NCBI RefSeq assembly: GCF_036788415.1
Contig: NZ_DAIQNN010000004.1
Coordinates: 1-64,000, forward strand
Reading direction: 5' to 3'
DNA: 64,000 bases
Source: Rubrimonas sp036788415
GTDB taxonomy: Bacteria; Pseudomonadota; Alphaproteobacteria; Rhodobacterales; Rhodobacteraceae
Position numbers and translations under genes: made by a program. Below the pieces are notes generated by a model. That model had not been told where the DNA came from and did not search any database. It saw only the letters and a list, made by a program, of their open reading frames with translations. Each line of letters opens with the position of its first letter. Position 1 is the first letter of the stretch. Shown piece by piece: positions 18,334 to 27,142 of the stretch.

Positions 18334-20217
18334 ATGACGGAGACGGCCGCAGGCTGGCTGGCGGCGTCATGGCGGTTCTTCACCGTGACGCATGACCCGA
18401 TCTTCGTGATCGGGGCGGTGGTCGTCTGTCTGGCGGCCTTCGGCGTCGGCTTCCGCAGCCTGCTGGTCTGGCGCGACGATCCGTCCGAGCGCCGCACCTT
18501 CTGGCTGCTGCTGGGGCTGTCCGCATTCGGCGCCGGCGTCTGGTCGACGCATTTCTTCGCGATGCTCGGCTGGCGGCCCGATCTCGCGCTCGGCTTCGAC
18601 GCGCAGTCGACGATGCTGAGCGCCGTGATCGCGCTGGCCGGGGTCGGGCCGGCCCTCTTCTGGGGCGCGTCTCGGCGCTCGGCGCTGGGCGACGCGCTGG
18701 GCGGGGCGGGCGCGGCGTTGGCCTCGACTGCGATGCATGTCCTCGCCGTCGAGACGCTCGGCGGTTGCGGGCCAGCGCAGGACCAGGGCGCGATCGCAGC
18801 GCTCGCCTTGCTGTGCGCGGTCTTCGCCGCGGCGGCGCTGCGCGCGCTGCGGCGCGGTCGGCGGCGGCGGACGATCACGGCGAGCGGGTTGTTCCTGCTC
18901 GGCCTCGCGGCGCTGCATTTCGGCGGTCTCGCGGCGACGACCGTCGGCGCCGGGGGCGCGCTCGGCCCGATGGACCTGCCGCGCGGCGCGGTCCAGCCGG
19001 TGATGGTTTTCCTGGCCAACGCGCTGTCGCTCGCCTTCGCCGCCGTGGCCTGGGCGCATGGCCGCGGCGAGGCCGAGATCAGCCGGCTCAGCGCCATCGC
19101 CACCCACAGCCACAACGCGGTCCTGCTGCTCGATCCCGGCGGGCGCGTCACGTGGGTCAATCCCGCCCTCAGCGGCCATACCGGGCTGACGCTGCGCGAT
19201 CTGGAGGGCAAACGCCCTTGCGAGGCGCTCCGCGCGGACGGGGCGGACCCGGAGGCCTGCGCGGGGCTCGCCGCGGCGATCGACGCCCAGCGCAACTGGG
19301 AGACCGAAGTCGAGTTCCGCACGCGGCGCGGCGAGCCCTACTGGGCGCAGGCTTCGGTTCTGCCGGTGCGCGACTACGCCGGCGCCGTGCGCGCGCAGGT
19401 TCTGGTGCTCAACGACGTCACCGACATCAAGGCGCGCGAAGCCGAGCTCGAAGCCGCCCGCGACCGCGCTGAAGCCGCGAGCCGGGCGAAATCCGAGTTC
19501 ATTTCGGTCATGAGCCACGAATTGCGCACGCCGCTTAACGGCGTTCTGGGGATGGCGGGGCTGCTCGCCGCGTCGCCGCTCGACGATCGCCAGCGGGCGC
19601 AGCTCGGCCAGGTCCGCGCCTCGGGCGAAGCGCTGCTGCGGGTGCTGAGCGACATCCTCGAATTCGCCGCGGACGGCGGCGACGCTGCGCCGCGCGCGAC
19701 GTTCTCGCCGGCGGCGCTGCTCGACGATCTCGGCCAGATCGTGGAGGGCGACGCGGCGGCCAAGGGGCTGACCTTCTCAACCCGGCTCGGGGCCGATCTG
19801 CCGGCGCTGGCGCAGGGCGACGCGGAGACGCTGGGGCGGGCGTTGCTGCGGCTCGCCGACAATGCGGTGAAGTTCACCGAGCGCGGCGGCGTCGAGATGG
19901 CGATGCGCCGCGACCCGCGCGACCCCACCGCGCTCGTGTGCGAGGTGCGCGACACCGGGCCGGGCTTTCCCGAAGGCGCAACTGCGCGGCTCTTCGACGG
20001 CTTCGCCCAAGGCGATTCTTCGGCGACGCGCCGCGGCGGCGGGCTCGGGCTGGGGCTGGCCCTGTGCCGGCGGGGGGCGCAGCGCATGGGCGGGCGCGTC
20101 GAGGCCGAAACGCTCGCGGGCGGCGGCGCCTGCGTGCGGATCGCGCTGCCGGGGGCGCTCGCCATGGCCGCGGACGCGCCAGCGCCGGAGGTCCCGGACT
20201 TCGCCCTGACCGGCTGA
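18334..20217 (+). CDS. Membrane sensor histidine kinase with degenerate MHYT domain and PAS
   Basis: A 627-residue sensor kinase. The first 230 residues form about seven membrane helices with MHYT-like sites (STHFFAML, STAMHVLA, LHFGGLA), a domain proposed to bind copper and sense O2, CO or NO. A PAS domain (about 245-365) follows, then HisKA with SHELRTPLNGVLGM (phospho-acceptor His) and a HATPase with DNAVKF, DTGPGF and RRGGGLGLGL boxes. There is no receiver domain and no response regulator gene next to it, so its partner is unknown. The first MHYT motif has Thr where Met is usual. Confidence 0.88.
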   Translation: MTETAAGWLAASWRFFTVTHDPIFVIGAVVVCLAAFGVGFRSLLVWRDDPSERRTFWLLLGLSAFGAGVWSTHFFAMLGWRPDLALGFDAQSTMLSAVIALAGVGPALFWGASRRSALGDALGGAGAALASTAMHVLAVETLGGCGPAQDQGAIAALALLCAVFAAAALRALRRGRRRRTITASGLFLLGLAALHFGGLAATTVGAGGALGPMDLPRGAVQPVMVFLANALSLAFAAVAWAHGRGEAEISRLSAIATHSHNAVLLLDPGGRVTWVNPALSGHTGLTLRDLEGKRPCEALRADGADPEACAGLAAAIDAQRNWETEVEFRTRRGEPYWAQASVLPVRDYAGAVRAQVLVLNDVTDIKAREAELEAARDRAEAASRAKSEFISVMSHELRTPLNGVLGMAGLLAASPLDDRQRAQLGQVRASGEALLRVLSDILEFAADGGDAAPRATFSPAALLDDLGQIVEGDAAAKGLTFSTRLGADLPALAQGDAETLGRALLRLADNAVKFTERGGVEMAMRRDPRDPTALVCEVRDTGPGFPEGATARLFDGFAQGDSSATRRGGGLGLGLALCRRGAQRMGGRVEAETLAGGGACVRIALPGALAMAADAPAPEVPDFALTG

Positions 20218-20250
20218 CTGACCGGCGGGCCGGGCGCTCGGGCGCCTAAG

Positions 20251-21213
20251 TCACCGCCACAGTCGGTCGCCCTCGGCCTCCATTCCGGCGTAGAGATGCG
20301 CCACCTGCGCGCCGTAGCCGTTGAAGAGTTGCGTGGGAACGCGCTCGCCGGTTCCGAGAACCTCCTCTGTCGCCTGGCTCCAGCGGGGATGGGCGATTTC
20401 TGGGTTCACATTGGCCCAAAACCCGTATTCGGCGGCCTGAAGCTCTTCCCAGAAGCTGACCGGACGCTCCTCGACGAAGCTGATGCGGGTGACGGATTTG
20501 ATCGATTTGAAGCCGTATTTCCACGGCAGGTGCAGCCGGATCGGCGCGCCGAACTGCTTGTGCAGGACGCGCCCATAAGCGCCGACCACCATGAAGGACA
20601 GCGGATTGGCGGCCTCCTCGATGGTCAGCCCTTCGACATAGGGCCACGGATACCAGAACTGGCGCTGGCCCCGCGCCGTGGAGGGGTCGAGAAACGTCTC
20701 CATCCGCAGATACTTCGCCGAGGAGAGCGGCTTCGCCTCGGCGACGAGGGCGGACAGTTCGAAACCGATCCACGGCACGACCATCGACCACGCCTCGACG
20801 CAGCGGTGTCGCAGGACGCGCTCCTCCAGCGGGACGGCGGTCAGCAGGTCATCGACGGCGATCTTGCGCTCTTGCTCGACGAGGCCGTCGAGCGTGATCG
20901 TCCAGCCCTCGGTCTTCAGCGCCTGCGCAGCGTCGTAGACCTGCTTGTGGCTGCCGAACTCGTAGAAATTGTTGTAGCGCGCGTTGATCTCCTCCGGGGT
21001 GACGGGACGGCCCGCATCGGCGAAGGCGTCGCCGCGCGGGGCGGGGTGGGGGAAGTCGGGCGGGGTCGGGCCCATCGCGCGAGCAGGCGCTGCCGCCAGC
21101 GCCGCCGCGCCGAAGCCCATGCCGGCGAGGATCGCGCGGCGGTCCAGCCAGACGCTCTCGGGGGTGGCTGCGCTCTCGGGCAATGCCCAGTCGGGGCGGC
21201 GGATCACATGCAT
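20251..21213 (-). CDS. msrP: Protein-methionine-sulfoxide reductase catalytic subunit MsrP (YedY)
   Basis: MsrP is a periplasmic molybdopterin enzyme that repairs oxidised methionines. The 320-residue protein carries a twin-arginine signal (LDRRAILAGMGFGAAAL, Ala-rich to about residue 46), so it is exported folded with its cofactor. The Mo-ligating Cys lies in RHRCVEAWSMVVPW, and the MsrP-typical KYGFKSIKS and EFGSHKQVY segments are present. The ATG at 21211-21213 follows GGGAGAG. The heme membrane partner MsrQ is not adjacent and must be encoded elsewhere if present. Confidence 0.94.
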   Translation of the reverse strand: MHVIRRPDWALPESAATPESVWLDRRAILAGMGFGAAALAAAPARAMGPTPPDFPHPAPRGDAFADAGRPVTPEEINARYNNFYEFGSHKQVYDAAQALKTEGWTITLDGLVEQERKIAVDDLLTAVPLEERVLRHRCVEAWSMVVPWIGFELSALVAEAKPLSSAKYLRMETFLDPSTARGQRQFWYPWPYVEGLTIEEAANPLSFMVVGAYGRVLHKQFGAPIRLHLPWKYGFKSIKSVTRISFVEERPVSFWEELQAAEYGFWANVNPEIAHPRWSQATEEVLGTGERVPTQLFNGYGAQVAHLYAGMEAEGDRLWR

Positions 21214-21284
21214 CGGTCTCTCCCTGCCGGTCTGGCGTCTAACGTAGGGCCGCAGCTCTTCGTTACAGGGGCGCGGGGCGAAAT

Positions 21285-22157
21285 TCAGGCGCGGACCCAG
21301 CGCTCCGGCGCGACCCCCATGAGATGCAGCAGCGCGGAGAGGTCGGAATGGTCGAGCCGCGCGTCCGCCGCTTCGGCCAGCGCGGGCTTGGCGCGATAGG
21401 CGACGCCGAGGCCCGCCGCCTCGACCATCGCCAGATCGTTGGCGCCGTCGCCGATGGCGACTGCCTGCGCCGGCGCGATCGCGAGTTCGGCGCAGAGCGC
21501 GGCGAGCCGCTCGCGCTTGGCCTCGCGCCCGAGGATCGGCGGGATCACGCGGCCGGTAAGCCGTCCCTCGGCGACTTCGAGCCGGTTCGCCCGGTGCGAG
21601 GCGAAGCCGGCGGCGTCCGCGACGCGCTCGGTGAAGAAGGTGAAGCCGCCCGAGACCAGCGCCGTCTCCACGCCGAGCGCGCCGAGCGTTCGCACCAAGG
21701 TCGCCGCGCCCGGGCTGAGGCGCACCCGTTCGCGCCAGACCTGCCCGAGCGCCGCCTCCGGCAGGCCCGCCAGCAGGGCGACGCGTTCGGTCAGCGCGCC
21801 GTCGAAGTCGAGTTCGCCGCGCATCGCGGCTTCGGTCACGGCGGCGACTTGCGGCTTCACGCCGGCGAAATCGGCGATCTCGTCGATGCATTCCACCGTG
21901 ATGATCGTGCTGTCCATGTCGGCCAGCAGCAGCCGCTTGTGCCGCCCTTCGACAGGGACGAGGTTCGCGTCGACCGCAGCCTCGGCGAGCGCGGCGCGGG
22001 CGGCCTCCAGCCGCGCGCGGTCGGCGTCGAGGGCCTCCGCCTCCGCAGCTTCGGGCGCCAGCCGGCGCCACGCCGCGCAGCCGGCCGCCGCGAAGGCGCG
22101 GGCCGCGTCGGCGTCGGAGAGCGGCGCGGGCGCCGTCAGCACCAGCGCGCGAGTCAT
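21285..22157 (-). CDS. serB: Phosphoserine phosphatase SerB
   Basis: SerB hydrolyses phosphoserine, the last step of serine biosynthesis. The 290-residue HAD enzyme has the nucleophile motif DMDST (Asp80, Asp82), motif II SGGFTFF, and motif III/IV GDGANDLAM. The N-terminal 70 residues are a short ACT-like region. It begins 7 nt after the end of the DAHP synthase gene, forming a two-gene amino-acid biosynthesis unit. Confidence 0.94.
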   Translation of the reverse strand: MTRALVLTAPAPLSDADAARAFAAAGCAAWRRLAPEAAEAEALDADRARLEAARAALAEAAVDANLVPVEGRHKRLLLADMDSTIITVECIDEIADFAGVKPQVAAVTEAAMRGELDFDGALTERVALLAGLPEAALGQVWRERVRLSPGAATLVRTLGALGVETALVSGGFTFFTERVADAAGFASHRANRLEVAEGRLTGRVIPPILGREAKRERLAALCAELAIAPAQAVAIGDGANDLAMVEAAGLGVAYRAKPALAEAADARLDHSDLSALLHLMGVAPERWVRA

Positions 22158-22164
22158 CGCGAGG

Positions 22165-23538
22165 TCAGATCGCTTCGGCGCGCGGCGCGGCGGCGGATTC
22201 CTCCAACTCCTCGGCCAGCAGGAAGGCCAGCTCGAGCGCCTGGCTGGCGTTCAGCCGCGGGTCGCAGGCGGTGTGGTAGCGGCTGTGCAGGTCGGCCTCG
22301 GCGAGATTGTGCATGCCGCCGAGACACTCCGTCACGTTCTGGCCGGTCATCTCGAAATGCACGCCGCCCGGATAGGCGCCCTCGGCCTTGCAGACGGCGA
22401 AGAACTCGCGCGTCTCCTGAAGCACGCGGTCGAAGGGGCGGGTCTTGTAGCCGGTGTCGGACTTGATCGTGTTGCCGTGCATCGGGTCGCAGCACCAGAG
22501 CACCGTGCGCCCCGACCGCTTCACCGCGCGGATCCAGCCCGGCAGATGCTGCTCGACCTTGCCGGCGCCGACGCGCGCGATCAGCGTCAGGCGGCCCGCC
22601 TCGTCATGCGGGTTGAGGCGGTCGATCAGGCGCAGCAGCTCGTCCGGCGCGAGGCTCGGGCCGCATTTCAGGCCGAGCGGATTGAGCACGCCGCGGCAGA
22701 ACTCGATATGCGCCCCATCGAGCTGGCGGGTGCGGTCGCCGATCCAGATCATGTGGCCCGAGCCCGCCACCCAGCGCCCCGACGTGCTGTCGAGCCGGGC
22801 CAGCGCCTGCTCGTATTGCAGCAGCAGCGCCTCGTGGCTGGTGAAGAAGCTCACGCCCTTGAGCGCCGCGGAATTGCCCGGGTTCACGCCGCAGGCGTCG
22901 GCGAAATCCAGTGCGGCGGAAATGCGCGCGGCGAGCGCCCCGTAGCGCTCGGCCTCGGGCGACCCCTGCGTGAAGCCGAGATTCCAGCTCGCGACCCGGT
23001 GCAGATCGGCGTAGCCGCCCGTTGCGAAGGCGCGCAGCAGGTTCAGCGAGGCGGCCGATTGCAGATAGGCCTGAAGCATCCGTGCCGGATCGGGGATGCG
23101 GGCCTGCGGCGTCGGCAAATCCTCGTTGATGATGTCGCCCTTGTAGGAGGGCAGCTCCAGATCGCCGACTTTCTCAGTGGGGGCGGAGCGGGGTTTCGCG
23201 AACTGGCCCGCCATGCGGCCCACCTTCACCACCGGCTTCTTGGCGGCGTAGGTGAGGACCACGGCCATCTGAAGGAGAACGCGGAAGGTGTCGCGGATGT
23301 TGTCGGCGGTGAATTCCGCGAAGCTCTCGGCGCAGTCGCCGCCCTGAAGCAGAAAGGCGTCGCCCCGCGCGGCGTCGCCGAGCCGGCGCGTCAGGTCCCG
23401 CGCCTCGCCCGCGAAGACGAGCGGCGGGTATTTGGCGAGCTTCGCCTCGACGTCGGCGAGCGCGGCGGCGTCGGGATAGTCGGGCAGCTGTTCGGCCTTG
23501 CGCGCGCGCCAGCTGTCTTTGGTCCATCCTGCGGTCAT
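22165..23538 (-). CDS. Class II 3-deoxy-7-phosphoheptulonate (DAHP) synthase
   Basis: This 457-residue enzyme condenses phosphoenolpyruvate and erythrose-4-phosphate, the first step of the shikimate pathway. It is the plant-like class II type, shown by LLQGGDCAESFAEF near residue 63, VGRMAGQFAKPRS, GSGHMIWIGDRTRQLDGAH and CDPMHGNT. The start is ATG 23536-23538. The serB gene follows after 7 nt. No class I features are present. Confidence 0.95.
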   Translation of the reverse strand: MTAGWTKDSWRARKAEQLPDYPDAAALADVEAKLAKYPPLVFAGEARDLTRRLGDAARGDAFLLQGGDCAESFAEFTADNIRDTFRVLLQMAVVLTYAAKKPVVKVGRMAGQFAKPRSAPTEKVGDLELPSYKGDIINEDLPTPQARIPDPARMLQAYLQSAASLNLLRAFATGGYADLHRVASWNLGFTQGSPEAERYGALAARISAALDFADACGVNPGNSAALKGVSFFTSHEALLLQYEQALARLDSTSGRWVAGSGHMIWIGDRTRQLDGAHIEFCRGVLNPLGLKCGPSLAPDELLRLIDRLNPHDEAGRLTLIARVGAGKVEQHLPGWIRAVKRSGRTVLWCCDPMHGNTIKSDTGYKTRPFDRVLQETREFFAVCKAEGAYPGGVHFEMTGQNVTECLGGMHNLAEADLHSRYHTACDPRLNASQALELAFLLAEELEESAAAPRAEAI

Positions 23539-23652
23539 GGTCGCCTCGTCGGTCTCTCGGTCTGACGGGGTCTTAGCGGCGCTCGGCGACTTCCGCCAGT
23601 CCGCGACCTGTGGCCGCTTGACGCCGCACCGCCGGCGCCCCTTGCTGCGGCG

Positions 23653-24255
23653 ATGCTCGCCGCCACTGCCGAACCGTCCGACGAAGCGGAGCGCCGCGCG
23701 CGCCTCGCCGGGCTGTTCGCCGCCGACCCGCGCATCTCGGCGCTGCTCGCCATGCTGCGCGCGCAGGGGCCGCAGGATTGCTGGCTGGTCTCGGGCGCGC
23801 TCTATGCGACGCTGTGGAACGCGCTGACGGGGCGCCCCCCCGCGCACGGGATCAAGGATTTCGACATCGCCTATTTCGATCCCGACTTGTCGGAGGCGGC
23901 GGAGGCGCGGGAGATCGCGCGCTTCGAGCGCGCCGCCGCGTCGCTGGGGCTGTGCGCGCCAGTCGAGCCGCGCAATCAGGCGCGCGTGCATCTGTGGTAT
24001 CCGGCGCGCTTCGGCGCGCGCTATCCGAGACTCCGCCGGGCGACCCAGAGCCTGCGTCTCTACGCCTCGCGCTGCCATGCGGTCGCGGCGCGCCTCGGCC
24101 CCGACGGCCTTGAGATCGAAGCGCCCTTCGGCCTGTCGGAGCTGTTTGAGATGCGCGTGGTTCCCAACCGCATTCTGCCGAACCGGGCCACGCACGAAGA
24201 GAAGGGCGCGCGAATCCTGCGGCGCTGGCCGGAAGCGGTCGTCGAGCCCTGGTGA
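23653..24255 (+). CDS. Nucleotidyltransferase-like protein (DUF925/NTP_transf_6 type)
   Basis: A 200-residue protein with the nucleotidyltransferase-superfamily core CWLVSGALYATLWNAL and GIKDFDIAYFD, where the Asp pair would bind metal, and a C-terminal MRVVPNR segment. This matches the DUF925/NTP_transf_6 family of unknown substrate. It is divergent from the DAHP synthase gene, sharing a 114-nt gap, and runs toward the tRNA-Pro gene on the opposite strand. Confidence 0.82.
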   Translation: MLAATAEPSDEAERRARLAGLFAADPRISALLAMLRAQGPQDCWLVSGALYATLWNALTGRPPAHGIKDFDIAYFDPDLSEAAEAREIARFERAAASLGLCAPVEPRNQARVHLWYPARFGARYPRLRRATQSLRLYASRCHAVAARLGPDGLEIEAPFGLSELFEMRVVPNRILPNRATHEEKGARILRRWPEAVVEPW

Positions 24256-24303
24256 GGCCGCTCGTCAGCCAAGGGCGCGGCGGCGTTCCGCTGGTCGGGC
24301 CGC

Positions 24304-24380
24304 TGGTCGGGGCGGCGAGATTCGAACTCGCGGCCTTCGGTACCCAAAACCGACGCGCTACCAGGCTGCGCCACGCCCCG
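24304..24380 (-). tRNA. tRNA-Pro (anticodon TGG)
   Basis: The minus strand folds into a complete 77-nt cloverleaf. The acceptor stem pairs CGGGGCG with CGCCCCG, followed by discriminator A and an encoded CCA (24304-24306). The D arm is GCGC-AGCCTGGTA-GCGC, the anticodon stem TCGGT/ACCGA encloses TTTGGGT with anticodon TGG, and the T arm is GCGAG-TTCGAAT-CTCGC. It lies between two convergent protein genes. Confidence 0.97.
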
Positions 24381-24439
24381 ACGATCCGTCTCTACACGCT
24401 TTCCGCATCGGGGAAAACGGCGGGCGGCGACACAGTCAC

Positions 24440-24940
24440 TCAGTCGGCTGCGCAGGGCCACGCGGCGTCGGGGCCGAAGGCCGGATGGCGCATCCGGGCG
24501 CCGATCTCCAGCCCGATCCGCGCGGCGACGCCGCCATTGACCTCGAGAACCGCGCGCGCGGGGCAGCCGGAGGGGCGGGGATCGAGGCTGAAGGGCGTCG
24601 CCCCCTCGATCAGCCCGCAGACGCGCCCATCCGGGCCGACGAAGACCATGTCGAGGGGTAGCGGGGTGTTCTTCATCCAGAAGGTCACCGGCTCGACGCG
24701 CTCGAACACGAAGAGCATGCCGGCGTCCGCCGCCAGATCGGTGCGGAACATCAGGCCCTGCGCGCGCTCGGCGGGCTCGTCGGCGATTTCGACGGCGAAG
24801 GCCGCGACTCCCGACCGGGTTTCCACTTCCACGACGCCCGGATCGCAAACCGCCTGCGCCGCCGCGGCGCAGGGCTGGACGACGCACGCCAGCGCTATCC
24901 CCGCCGCGACTGCGGCGGCCCGCAGCGCAGGGCGGATCAT
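24440..24940 (-). CDS. DUF192 secreted protein
   Basis: This 166-residue protein has an N-terminal signal peptide (about 1-29, ending in an Ala-rich stretch) and a DUF192 domain with the typical AQGLMFRTDLAADAGMLFVF, FWMKNTPLPLDMVF and RAVLEVNGG segments. The family's function is not settled. Its ATG at 24938-24940 overlaps the stop of the double cold-shock gene (ATGA), so the pair is translationally coupled. The tRNA-Pro gene follows downstream on the same strand. Confidence 0.9.
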   Translation of the reverse strand: MIRPALRAAAVAAGIALACVVQPCAAAAQAVCDPGVVEVETRSGVAAFAVEIADEPAERAQGLMFRTDLAADAGMLFVFERVEPVTFWMKNTPLPLDMVFVGPDGRVCGLIEGATPFSLDPRPSGCPARAVLEVNGGVAARIGLEIGARMRHPAFGPDAAWPCAAD

Positions 24941-25518
24941 CGGCCTGCGCGACCCGGCTGCGCGACGCTCTCCGGCTGGGGATGCTGCGCTGCGCTCTCG
25001 GTCGCCGCCTCTTCCCATTGGCGGACTTCCGCGGCCATCAGCCCGCGCGGCCCCTGCATGGTGCGCGCCGCGACCGCCTCGCCCGGAGCGAGGTCGGACA
25101 GGCCGCTCCGCCGCAGCACCTCCATATGCACGAACACGTCCTTGACGTCGCCGAAGATGTTGATGAAGCCGAAGCCCTTGGCGCGGTCGAACCATTTGAC
25201 GCGCGCCGGCTGCAACGGGCCGATCGCCTCGGCCGCCTGCGCGAAATCGCTCGGGCGCTCGCCAAGCTGGGCGGGCGGGACCGGCTCGACCTCGAGGATC
25301 TCGATCGCCTGCCATCCGCGCTCGAACAGCGCCGCCTGGAGCGTGACGCGCGCGCCCTCCGGCAGGCTCGATCTGCCCGAGGCCCGCACGCAATTCGCAT
25401 GAGCGAGAATGTCCTGGTCGACCTCGTCGCCGACGATGAAGCCATAGCCCTTCACCGAATCGTACCACTTCACACGGCCGCGCACGACGATCGGTTCGAT
25501 CTCGCTCGGTTCCTCCAC
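24937..25518 (-). CDS. Protein with two cold-shock domains
   Basis: This 193-residue protein holds two CspA-type nucleic-acid-binding domains, about 10-75 and 105-165. RNP1 appears as KGYGFI and KGFGFI, RNP2-like as DILAHAN and DVFVHM. The linker and C-terminal tail are acidic or Gln/Glu-rich. I start at GTG 25516-25518 because GGGGAGAG lies just upstream; an earlier GTG would add eight residues. Tandem-CSD proteins of this kind are common in alphaproteobacteria and probably act as RNA chaperones. Confidence 0.88.
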   Translation of the reverse strand: MEEPSEIEPIVVRGRVKWYDSVKGYGFIVGDEVDQDILAHANCVRASGRSSLPEGARVTLQAALFERGWQAIEILEVEPVPPAQLGERPSDFAQAAEAIGPLQPARVKWFDRAKGFGFINIFGDVKDVFVHMEVLRRSGLSDLAPGEAVAARTMQGPRGLMAAEVRQWEEAATESAAQHPQPESVAQPGRAGR

Positions 25519-25626
25519 GCACTCTCTCCCCGCCACCCGCACACCTCGACGTTAACAGAGCGTGAAGCCGGGCGCGACACCAAGTTGCATCGCCAGACAG
25601 GTAAAAAGCGCGTCCGGTTCTGCGCG

Positions 25627-26544
25627 ATGTCTTCCTCTCGCCCTCTCGTTCGAAGCCTCTTCTCGGTCGCCGCCGCGATTTCGGTCGTCGCGTCGTCGAG
25701 CTGCGCCGGAGGCGACGCGCCCAGCCGGACCGGCGGGACCGGCGCGCTGGTCGCGCTGCGCGATCCGCCCGAGCTGATCGCTGCGACACCGGCGCAGACC
25801 GCCGCCGTCGCGACGCAGGCGGCGGCGCTGCGCGCGGCTGCGTTCGGCGAAGCGCACGGCCCGGCGGGAGGCGCGCCCGCAGACGCCGCGCTCCGCGCTT
25901 CGCGCCGGATCGAGCCGCAGGCCGCTCCGTTTCTCTACGGCGCGGCGCTGGGGCGCCGCTATCTGGAGGCCGCCGCGCCGCGCGCGCTCGCCCGGGGGGC
26001 GCCGGACGCGCGATGCCCGGCCGGCGCCGTAGGCGTCGCGCAGGCGCCGGAGGATCACGCCCTCGCGGCGCGCGCCGCGTTGGAGGCCTGTCACGACCAA
26101 CTGCGCGCAGTCGGAGCCCCGCCCGAATGCGGCTGCGCGCTGCTCGCCATCGGCGACGCGCTCACGGCGCGACTCGACGCCTTCGCTTTCGCGCCGGGGG
26201 TCGGCGCGCGGCTGATAGGCGCCGCCGGGCTCGGCGGGCGCCCGCTGGTCGCCGCCGAGCGCGGGGTCGAGGGCGAGCCGGATCTGCGCGAGGTCGTCTT
26301 CCGCGACGCCGGCGGAGCAGTCGCCACCGCGCGGCTCGCCGAGGACGGGACCGCGCAGCTCGCGCTCGCTACCGGCGAGACTTTCGCCGGCAGGCGCGAG
26401 CCGCGGGGCTGGCGGCGCGGGCGTCTGGTCGAGCGGCTCCTTCTGACCGGCGAGGACGGGGACCGGCTGATCGCGCTGATCGGCTTCGAGCCCGCCGACA
26501 TCGCCGCGGAGGGCGCGGCGCTGGGGCTCTGGAGCGCGCCCTGA
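25627..26544 (+). CDS. Exported protein of unknown function with conserved cysteines
   Basis: I do not recognise a characterised family. The 305-residue protein begins MSSSRPLVRS then a hydrophobic stretch ending in VVASSSCAGG, which suggests export; the sequence before the Cys is not a good lipobox. Later cysteines occur as RCPAG, EACHDQL and ECGCALLAIGDAL, which could form disulfides in the periplasm. A C-terminal half rich in beta strands follows. The ATG at 25627 is the first plausible start in a frame that is open much further upstream through the antisense of the cold-shock gene. Confidence 0.7.
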   Translation: MSSSRPLVRSLFSVAAAISVVASSSCAGGDAPSRTGGTGALVALRDPPELIAATPAQTAAVATQAAALRAAAFGEAHGPAGGAPADAALRASRRIEPQAAPFLYGAALGRRYLEAAAPRALARGAPDARCPAGAVGVAQAPEDHALAARAALEACHDQLRAVGAPPECGCALLAIGDALTARLDAFAFAPGVGARLIGAAGLGGRPLVAAERGVEGEPDLREVVFRDAGGAVATARLAEDGTAQLALATGETFAGRREPRGWRRGRLVERLLLTGEDGDRLIALIGFEPADIAAEGAALGLWSAP

Positions 26545-26979
26545 TCAGGGTCTCAGATAGGTCCAGCCCTCTTTCTGCAGCTCGATCAGCCGCACGGCGC
26601 CCGAGGGCGTGACCGCGACTTCGTCGAGCAGGGGCACGTCCTTGTCCTCCTTGCGCTCCATCGACTCCACCGTGTTCAGGCAGGCCGAGAAGGCGATCGA
26701 ATCGGATTCCATCGCCATCATCTCGATGCGGTCGGCGACCGGGCTCGTGTCCTTGCGGAACATGTGGAGCCCGGGTCCGTAGGCGACGATCTCGATCTGA
26801 ACTTCCTCGCCCTTGTCGGCGTAATATTTCTGGATGTTGGCGGCGTTGTTCAGCGCCATCACCATCGTCTGGATGTCCTGCTCGTCGACATGGATTGCGA
26901 CTTTCATCGCGGGCTCCGCGGAGGCGGCCCCGGCTGCGAGGGCCATCGCGAGGCCGAATGCGAGTGTCGTGGTTTTCAT
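26545..26979 (-). CDS. DsrE-like periplasmic protein
   Basis: The 144-residue product has a signal peptide (MKTTTLAFGLAMALAAGAASA) and a DsrE/DsrF-like alpha/beta domain: KVAIHVDEQD, MALNNAANIQKYY, VQIEIVAYGPGLHMF and FSACLNTVESM with one Cys. Related periplasmic DsrE proteins are linked to sulfur chemistry, but here the role is unknown. The start is ATG 26977-26979; a longer frame upstream has no support. Its stop codon touches the stop of the convergent neighbour with no base between them. Confidence 0.85.
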   Translation of the reverse strand: MKTTTLAFGLAMALAAGAASAEPAMKVAIHVDEQDIQTMVMALNNAANIQKYYADKGEEVQIEIVAYGPGLHMFRKDTSPVADRIEMMAMESDSIAFSACLNTVESMERKEDKDVPLLDEVAVTPSGAVRLIELQKEGWTYLRP

Positions 26980-27142
26980 GTTCTCCTCCCCGTCGGGCCC
27001 GTCGCCCATCCGCGCTTCGAGCGTGCTTAGGGAAATGTTACCGCGGCGCGCACGGCGCGCAAGCCGCTCGGGCTGCGGCCTCCGTCTTGCGCCGCAGCAG
27101 AGATTGCGCATGATCAGGCGCTGCATTTGATCGAGGGGCCTC

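Noticed and set aside
24982..26544. 520-codon version of the secreted protein gene
   Set aside because: The first 215 codons are antisense to the cold-shock gene. The ATG at 25627 puts a hydrophobic export signal at the N-terminus.
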